Shown here: piece after piece, positions 57,458-64,000 of the stretch
Position numbering within the stretch: position 1 is the stretch's first letter
How the letters are laid out: every line of letters begins with the position of its first letter
Source: Rhizopus sp. PT2906
Lineage: Eukaryota > Mucoromycota > Mucoromycetes > Mucorales > Rhizopodaceae
Assembly (NCBI GenBank): GCA_025529335.1
Contig: JAMYHX010000182.1
Span: 1-64,000 of the forward strand
Direction: 5' to 3'
Length of the DNA stretch: 64,000 nt
Position numbers and translations under genes: made by a program
Notes under the pieces: model-generated
What the model saw: only the letters and a program-made list of their open reading frames with translations
What the model was told of the DNA's origin: nothing
Database searches by the model: none

Positions 57458-57806
57458 TTATTTTTTATTTTTTTCGTGATAAACACTGGAGTAAGATACG
57501 TGAAGACTCTCGGAACTGGCGTAATTCGTAAGTAAGCCCCTATTCTGGCCAACTTGTAAGCACATTTTCCAATTTATCCGGCCCATGAACTTGTTCTTGA
57601 AATCTTGCGCAAATTTGAAATCTTGATCAGACATAGCATGCTTTAGGCTTTTCTTCTTTGATGACGGCCCCAGCGGCGACTGATGAAGGAAATCCAATTC
57701 TTGAGATGTGGTTTCATCGTCCTGCAAGCGGTATTTGATTTCATGATTATATTCAATACCACGTTCACAAATTCGTTTGGGAAACACTACATGCACGAAA
57801 AAATTT
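57458..57806 (-). other. unrecognised open segment
   Basis: Minus-strand open frame of about 115 codons without an ATG at its start, reading FVHVVFPKRICERGIEYNHE, RLQDDETTSQELDFLHQSPL and further. It abuts the left arm of the inverted-repeat element at 57807, whose sequence supplies the upstream stop. It may be the truncated end of an element-encoded or lineage-specific protein. Not recognised. Confidence 0.3.
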
Positions 57807-58214
57807 GGGTTTTGCTATTTGCACTACACATTTGCACTACATTTTCACAATTAATGATATAAGCAACTCCATTTGCACAGCAAGTAGCATATATATTGTG
57901 TTTACCTTATAAAAATCCAACTTGTAAAGTATTATTTGAAGAAAGAAAAACAAAAAGAAAGGACTAATCACAAAATACGTTACTCTTGTAGATGCGACAT
58001 ACCCAACTCTCATTGGCCGTGGTACGTTCATGCAACAATCCTGTTTTCTTATAAAATGATGTTGTTTGTAATAACAAACCCTCTCTCGTCTCAACATAAT
58101 AAAGAGATTATTACAGACTTGTCGACGCCTGCTTCTCTTATACTTCAGTATTGTAAATAATGTCGTGTGGGTGTGGTTTGTCTAGTGCTGTTTGCTGTGC
58201 AAATAGCAAAACCC
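57807..58214. mobile_element. small inverted-repeat element (MITE-like)
   Basis: The arms GGGTTTTGCTATTTGCAC at 57807-57824 and its perfect reverse complement at 58197-58214 enclose about 370 bp of AT-rich, non-coding sequence. The left arm is followed by a partial repeat of TTTGCACTAC. Size and structure fit a MITE. It lies about 100 bp upstream of F-box gene B. No target-site duplication was confirmed. Confidence 0.65.
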
Positions 58215-58318
58215 CCATATTTACTACAAATATTTACATGTGCTTAAAAGTAACTCTTTAAATTCCGACTAAATTTTAGAAATACACAGTTTGACTTTCT
58301 CTTTTTTTTTCTTCTCAT

Positions 58319-60073
58319 ATGACTTCTTCTCTTCAGCAGTTGCCTATTACCGTAATTGAACTTATACTTGACCATATTACTTTAAAGCGACAATTGCTAC
58401 AGCTCAGACTGGTTTGTTATAAGCTGTATTTGGTTTCAACCAGAAAGTTATTTAGACGTATTAATCTCTGCAGTGATTATTGCATCCATGTACTTCATGA
58501 CCTATCTACCAACTTGCCTCAGCCTTATAGGTTACTCCAAATTGGTAATTTTGTTAAAGTGATATCTATACAATGGTACATACCATGCTACGATCCAAGA
58601 CCATTCATACCACGCCAAGCTTTTATAAAGTTGGCTCAATCTTGTCCGAATGTGGAAGCAATTGAAGCGCCACCGCGAGTTTTCAAAAAATACATATTGA
58701 TAGCTCTTCTTTACATGGATGACAACATAAAATGGAAACTGAAGAGGCTGCCTGAAGATAGTTTCACTATGGATTTAATAACCATTGATCATTATTACAA
58801 GTACAAAGACTCTATCACTGAGCTTAATGCTCCTTTGGGAGTTCATGATTTGCGCTTTTTAAAATCATTCAAAAGGCTTCAAAGACTTAATCTACGCAAG
58901 ATTAGTGTGACCACACTGGAGGACTATATGTCTATCTTTGATCATTGTCCTGACCTATCCCGCCTATTTGCTGGCATTAGCGTGTCTGCATCTGAACTCG
59001 TTCCAGTGATTGAAACGCCACATCAGTCTATGAAAGATATGAGTCTCCATGTCACATCCGATACGTTATCAGACACAGTCGTTGCTTATACCACGCAGAA
59101 GCTTGTTAATTTATCAAATATACGTATTAGTATGGGTAATCCACATTCGCAAGCAATCAGTCACAGGTCATACGATCGACTCTTTGACTTACTCATCAAG
59201 CATGCAGATAGGCAATCTCAGTTCACCCTGGCATTAAATGAATACCAACTCGAGGATGATCCAGATGCCGAAGGTATCGTGCCCTTTATGGTCCGCGTCT
59301 ATCTCGAGAGTTTGTTCAAGCTACGGATGCCTAATTTGAGTCATAACTTGGAAATAATCCAACAATCATTTATTAATGAGAATCCAGTTCTCAAGACTAT
59401 TTTCAGAAGGATAGATGGCTCTATCAAATGTTTTACTAGATTATACGCACCATATCATAATCCAAACATGAGGTTAGGTGAATACTTGGGACGTTCAGTA
59501 CCATATATACACAGGCTATATGCTAAATCAGGGAATACTTCAAGGTATAGAATCCCTGACGCTTTATGTTCATTCATAAAGAAATGTCATTATCTTCAAT
59601 CGCTGGAATTCGCAAACTATGAACTGCCTGGTTTACCAGAATGTACCAACACATCTGTTCAAACAATAAGGCTCAACTCTATTGTAGCTTCAAATGGATT
59701 ATTTGAAGACTTGGTATCTAATTTCCCGAACCTGAAGCATCTTTATATAAATGATGTTTTTGCTGCTGGTAGTCCGGATAATTCAGAAATAATAATCATA
59801 GATTGGCCCAGCATATGCCTTGAAACATTAAATATCTACAATTTGCAACCACTACATGGTAACGATGAGGACAAGGAAGGAATGTTTATTATAACAACAT
59901 CTAAAAAAAGATCATACTTTGAGACCGATGTTATAGTTCCCATCCATTATATTTATGATGAAATGATAACAGAAGAGAAACTACAAGATGCTGGTTTCCA
60001 GGTATATATCAATTGTCAATCGATTCAACGATTTAGACTACAAGACGTTGAATTTAAGCTTGATGCAGAATAA
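58319..60073 (+). CDS. F-box protein with LRR-like repeats (family member B)
   Basis: Single exon, 584 residues, from an ATG after a T-rich promoter. The F-box is at about residues 6-50 (LPITVIELILDHITLKRQLL, LRLVCYKLY, LFRRINL). Irregular leucine-rich segments follow (FKRLQRLNLRKISVTTLED, FPNLKHLYINDVF). It shares the block MDDNIKWKLKRL, then DHYYKYKDSI with the F-box protein at 16733-18451, at a similar place (about residues 138-170), so the two are paralogues. It is likely an SCF substrate receptor; substrate unknown. Confidence 0.85.
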   Translation: MTSSLQQLPITVIELILDHITLKRQLLQLRLVCYKLYLVSTRKLFRRINLCSDYCIHVLHDLSTNLPQPYRLLQIGNFVKVISIQWYIPCYDPRPFIPRQAFIKLAQSCPNVEAIEAPPRVFKKYILIALLYMDDNIKWKLKRLPEDSFTMDLITIDHYYKYKDSITELNAPLGVHDLRFLKSFKRLQRLNLRKISVTTLEDYMSIFDHCPDLSRLFAGISVSASELVPVIETPHQSMKDMSLHVTSDTLSDTVVAYTTQKLVNLSNIRISMGNPHSQAISHRSYDRLFDLLIKHADRQSQFTLALNEYQLEDDPDAEGIVPFMVRVYLESLFKLRMPNLSHNLEIIQQSFINENPVLKTIFRRIDGSIKCFTRLYAPYHNPNMRLGEYLGRSVPYIHRLYAKSGNTSRYRIPDALCSFIKKCHYLQSLEFANYELPGLPECTNTSVQTIRLNSIVASNGLFEDLVSNFPNLKHLYINDVFAAGSPDNSEIIIIDWPSICLETLNIYNLQPLHGNDEDKEGMFIITTSKKRSYFETDVIVPIHYIYDEMITEEKLQDAGFQVYINCQSIQRFRLQDVEFKLDAE

Positions 60074-60143
60074 AAAAGTATTTGTTATAAAAATAATGTG
60101 TCTTTTTATTTGATAAACAAGATGTGTACATATAAATGATATC

Positions 60144-61603
60144 TTATACTGCCAATGATTGTATGACACCATCTGCCGAGTTTCCAGGCACAGTGTTATT
60201 GGTATTGTCTGCTAAAGGGTTGTTGGATTGGGTAATAAAGTGTTCCTGAACCATGTTTTTAACCGTTTCCAAAAATTTATCATTGTCTTCAGGTGTCATG
60301 TACAAGTGTACTCTTAGTGAAGACAAGAGCTTGTCCAATCGAGGCTTTTGAGCAAATGTCATTGTCATGTCAATCTTACTATAGACATGAATTAATAAAA
60401 AGAATAGTAAATGAATCATTCTTACCTTTCATAATCCTTATATTCTTGTAAAAGGTTATTAAATGTATTCAAGACATCTTGAGATACTTGTGGTTTTTGT
60501 TCAACTTGTTGTATGCAAGCATAAGGAAGACCTAAAGGATATAAGTACGATACTTTTAAAAAGACATTCGTATAAACCTACGGTATTGATTGGTTGTGCT
60601 CCATCTTTTACTGATATGAAGACATCGTATTTGTGATCGATCGGTTGCATACTCTTGATTATAAGGAGAAATGATGAACCCAATGAATGGTTCATCACCA
60701 GAAGCTTCATTACGAAATAGATCCTAAAAGCGGGGACCTTGTTTAGTATTTCTTTTATAGCCAAAATCATCGTTTTCTTTACTTGATATGAAGTTTGATT
60801 CTCAATGTCTCGAATACTTGGTTGCGGCTCAAAGGTAGGATGAGAGTGATACCATCCGACGACATCAAGACCCTTTTGCTCAAATAACTCTCTGGCAGCC
60901 ATTTCCGATACAGGGTCCATTTCACACTGATAATCGTCATTAGCCATCAGATGAACTTGCTATATATACATCTGTGACATACCTGGATGCCAGTACTTGT
61001 GCTGCGACAAGGGAATACATACTCAACCTTTAACTTATTCTGACCACCATCTGGATCCTTCAAGAATCTTCCACCAAGTAAGCCAATGATTTCGGTGAAA
61101 GCTAAATGAGCATGAAACTCCATAACGAGCTACTGAAAATAAGCATACAAAAAATCAACATAAGAAGCACATTCTTACAAGGGCATCACTACCGATTTCT
61201 ACAGTAAAAGGAGCGTCCTTTTGTTGAGCGTAGTAACCCAGAGGAATTAACGTAAATGGATCATTATCGCCTCCTATACGACCATTGTCTCCATAGAAAC
61301 CATCGCGCCTTCTTGCATTTCTTTTGGGTCTCTTTTTACCATCTATACGACAAAGTTAATAAAAAAGATAAACACTAGTCCATGATAATACCTTTGGTGA
61401 TAGTGTATTCCACTTTTTCTTTATGATCCTTATCGTCATCATCGTCGTCGTCGTCGCCATACACTTCCTCCCTAAACATGGCCATGATTTGAGCATATAT
61501 CATTGACCAGTAAAGCACCACACTTACCAATAATATCCAGGTCGTCGTTTCTTTTTATTTGCACTATGAGATGTGTGTGTTAGGCTCTTGTTTCTCTCCC
61601 ATT

Positions 61604-61640
<37 letters not shown>

Positions 61641-62878
61641 CAGGAACCAAAAAAAAAGCCGTCATTTACCCATCTTCGCTGCTGCCACTTTTACGACCAG
61701 GTCTTTTTCTTGTAGTAGGTGAAACAACGCAGTTTACGTTGATAGCATGAATGCTTTCGAGATAACTGTGTATTCTGCCAACAGCGTTCACATCACCACA
61801 GTCGGGTAAATTTTTACGACCAGCTGTCTTGGTCAAGTAGTTTGGACGCGTCTCTCTCCAGCATTTTAATATGTGATTTCTTATTCTCTTGTATCTTTCG
61901 GGTGTCTTGGCTTGCTTTCCCATAAACCACTCAGCATTTCCTTTCTTTTCGTGTTCTGTAATGTCATTTTCATCAAGTACCTGAAAAAAAGTACATTAGC
62001 AAGTTGCATATAAAAAGGGGCAGCTTTAATTCTTACAGTTTCAGAGATAGTATTTACGTTATCGACTTGTTCTACTTGAGTGGTCTCTGTTGATGGAACA
62101 GAAGGCGGAAGGGGAACAGCAGTAGTAGCCGTATGACTCATGGTGGAAGGTTGTGATATAAAAAAATTTGCATTCGGATGAATATTTTGGGAAACAGAGA
62201 TTTGTGGCACCATGCTTGACGCAGGCGGTAACCGCATCGTTTCATTGGGTGCTGGATAAGCAGCCATATGCGATACCTGTGAAAAAGAAGGTAGCAGGTT
62301 TTCAGCTATCGTCATGGATACCATAGATTCATGCTTTCCTATGGTGTTGAGAGACAGAGTTGCTGTTTTTAAAAAAAGGGTTTACCTTTGGTTTAAACTC
62401 TGCTCTTTGACGAGCGTGATTTTTACATTGTAGGGCGTTCCGGGTCTTGACATGATCAGCTATAGCTTTCCAACTTCCATAGCCATAGAGTCTCTAATAA
62501 AGAGTGAATCATTTGTTTATACAAAAGTGAATTTATTACAATGGCATCCAACAGGAGCGCGTCCTCTTCTGGAGTCCATCTCATGTTGTGTGAAGGTAAG
62601 GAAGCGGATGAAGATGTTCCTAACAAGACGGTTACACATCTTTTTCATTTTGCTTTGACATCTTTTTTTTTTTCTCTTTTACTTGGCTTCACTTCTCTTT
62701 CTTCTCCTGTTTGAAACTGATTGACATTTGGTTCAATAGGTGATGGTATTGTGGTGTTCAGTGTTGGTTGAAAATGATGAGGTTGCTCAGTCATAGGTTG
62801 AGACAAATGATCATAACCATAGTAATAGTAATGACGATGCTCATCAGATAATAAATGTATATTGTTCATATCTCCCAT
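60144..62878 (-). CDS. MYSM1-like histone H2A deubiquitinase (SANT-SWIRM-MPN+)
   Basis: Exons (minus): 62878-62683, 62619-62540, 62493-62386, 62333-62037, 61980-61670, 61563-61528, 61471-61392, 61342-61179, 61129-60983, 60926-60783, 60723-60582, 60531-60426 and 60378-60144; 681 residues. A SANT/Myb domain is near residues 75-125 (MRWTPEEDALLLDAI, RLYGYGSWKAIADHVKTRNA). A SWIRM domain is near 245-310 (TPERYKRIRNHILKCW, YLTKTAGRKNLPDCGDVNAV, GRIHSYLE). The MPN+/JAMM protease has EIIGLLGG (Glu), then the zinc site WYHSHPTFEPQPSIRD. This exact order is that of animal MYSM1 (2A-DUB), which removes ubiquitin from H2A. Intron 5 contains a 36-base T/A tract. An acidic Asp run follows SWIRM. Confidence 0.92.
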
Positions 62879-63011
62879 TCTTAAATTGCTGTCAGATGAT
62901 TGAATAATAAGAAGAAGAGAGAGAGAAAAAGAAAAAGAGGAAAAGATTGATAAATAAAGAGTTGAATGGCTATTTTTATTTACGTGTATTACAAAAATAA
63001 ACATATTGTAG
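62879..63011. other. short intergenic gap
   Basis: MYSM1-like promoter (133 bp) directly behind the stop codon of the next minus-strand gene; an A/G-rich stretch lies at 62909-62945. Confidence 0.5.
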
Positions 63012-64000
63012 TCAATATTTATGTTTTGAAGAAGAAAGGTGGTCCATGGCCTCATTTCTATTAAATGAATAGACTTCTTTACATTGATCACAGTACCAAT
63101 ACGTCTTCAAGTATTCTGAGATAGGTATTTGATCAACAGGAACAGGTGAAGCACAGGATGGAGCGTTGATACTGTCATAATATAGACTTGGGCTTATCTG
63201 AATTCCACCTTGAATGACCTGTCTTGAATTCCATGTTCTTGGTAAATTATCCTCTCTGTTCTCATCTGGTTTATATTTTGGATACTATTTTTATATGAAT
63301 AAATCAAACAAGATAATAAACTTTCTTATATACCATCTTTATCAATTCAGATGCCTTTCCTATACTCAATTCAGCAGAAATTGACGTTTCCATAAATTCA
63401 ACTAGTTTGTCTATAATGACAAGTGTCAGTCTTATTATTCACATCGACTGATACTTACCACAAAGTGATTGCATCTCTTTTCTATATCTTGATTCTGTTT
63501 CAGGTGTCCACATATCAATTCTATCAAAGCCTTGAATAGGTTGACCTTGTTCTGATAAAATGTGTTGAATGCCTAAAGGAAGTTTTTCTTTTGTGGCTGA
63601 ACTGATGATAACGTTAGATTCCTCTTCCATGACCTAATTCAAAATGGTTAAACGAGAATCATCATTCTATACATATATACATACCTTGCCTAGACCTTGG
63701 CTAATTCGAAGATTAAGCAGCTTATTCCATATGCTACGAAGTTTTGAAGATAGGTAAAGTACATATTCAGCAACAGGTGTCGTACGGAATCTTATTATAT
63801 AGTATTTGTCAACCACGAGTAAGCTACAATCAAAGTTTGTGTCAACTATAGAACAATGCATGAGAACTGGGCATGACCAATATATATAGAAGAAGCATAC
63901 TGGACTTGGCAAACAAAAGCAGTACATGAATTCCTTTTTGAAAGGTTAGCATTGTTTATCTCTGTACATACTTATTGTCTTACCGGGAGTTCTGGTTATA
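63012..64000 (-). CDS. unrecognised gene, 3' part, cut by window edge
   Basis: Exons from the 3' end: 63284-63012 (stop TGA 63012-63014), 63410-63334, 63633-63459, and one or more upstream from 63685 to beyond the window. Phases agree. The protein reads LVVDKYYIIRFRTTPVAEYV, SSKLRSIWNKLLNLRISQGL, IQHILSEQGQPIQGFDRID, MWTPETESRYRKEMQ. It ends with a single zinc-finger-like segment WYCDQCKEVYSFNRNEAMDH followed by LSSSKHKY. That gives a C-x2-C and two His spaced as in C2H2 fingers of RNA- or DNA-binding proteins. I do not recognise the family; the 5' part lies outside the window. Confidence 0.65.

Noticed and set aside
57837..58160. Open frames inside the 57.8-kb inverted-repeat element
   Set aside because: Low-complexity, no start context or features; the element appears non-coding.
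1..64000. tRNA genes, rRNA genes, CRISPR arrays, bacterial operon signals
   Set aside because: No B-box-like tRNA motifs, rRNA stretches or regularly spaced repeats were seen; the gene structure is eukaryotic.

Overview
The window looks like nuclear DNA of an early-diverging fungus, most likely Mucoromycota (Mucorales type). It is AT-rich, gene-dense and intron-rich, with introns of about 45-60 bases that nearly all run GT..TAG or GT..CAG. The gene set is eukaryotic. Several relics (IS630/Tc1-like DDE transposases, Helitron/PIF1 proteins, a TnpB/Fanzor-like gene) are of kinds found in Mucoromycota. The organism is inferred from content only. No tRNA, rRNA or CRISPR array was seen.

Layout. 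1.4-4 kb: TRM4/NSUN2 tRNA methyltransferase (+). 4-6.6 kb: an FHA-RING ubiquitin ligase (DMA/CHFR type) and a PRCC-like protein (both -). 8.3-11.1 kb: UTP17/WDR75 (+). 11.2-12.5 kb: a RING-LON protein (-). 13.2-16.4 kb: accessory stretch with a broken Tc1-like element, an orphan ORF and a 329-bp inverted-repeat element. 16.7-18.5 kb: F-box protein A (-). 18.9-19.7 kb: a decayed unrecognised gene (-). 20.2-23.3 kb: complete 12-exon VPS34 (+). 23.9-24.6 kb: PIF1-helicase relic (-). 25.2-26.6 kb: convergent, intronless, bacterial-looking GNAT and DapA-family genes. 27.7-29.2 kb: NRG1-like zinc-finger factor and mitoribosomal bS21m (+). 29.4-32.3 kb: a near-intact TnpB/Fanzor-like pseudogene and a Helitron N-terminal protein relic (both -). 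32.7-35.8 kb: exostosin-family glycosyltransferase and allantoinase (-). 36.7-37.6 kb: GSTZ/maleylacetoacetate isomerase (+). 37.8-41.1 kb: 13-exon organellar-type alanyl-tRNA synthetase (-). 41-43.6 kb: gene-poor. 43.6-44.5 kb: unknown Ser/Thr-rich protein (+). 45.3-47.9 kb: an ATF1-like and a YAP1/PAP1-like bZIP factor (-). 48.9-50.5 kb: galactokinase of GALK2 type (+). 50.6-52.4 kb: ALDH7/antiquitin (-). 54.6-55.3 kb: small RPEL-repeat gene (-). 55.6-57.0 kb: a second Tc1-like transposase with one frameshift (+). 57.8-58.2 kb: a small inverted-repeat element. 58.3-60.1 kb: F-box protein B, paralogous to A (+). 60.1-62.9 kb: MYSM1-like SANT-SWIRM-MPN+ histone H2A deubiquitinase (-). 63.0 kb to the edge: a partial unrecognised gene (-).

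The housekeeping genes are not an operon-like set; they cover RNA modification, ribosome biogenesis, membrane traffic, mitochondrial translation and metabolism. For the multi-exon genes I joined exons by hand. Exon sums for all of the main ones come to whole codons, which supports the models. This exposed unusual splice sites: a candidate non-canonical intron in TRM4, GC-AG introns in VPS34 and probably AARS, and an 8-base terminal exon in the PRCC gene. The most striking accessory item is the TnpB/Fanzor-like gene, which keeps all three candidate RuvC acidic residues and a usable exon structure but carries two stop codons and a broken zinc ribbon.
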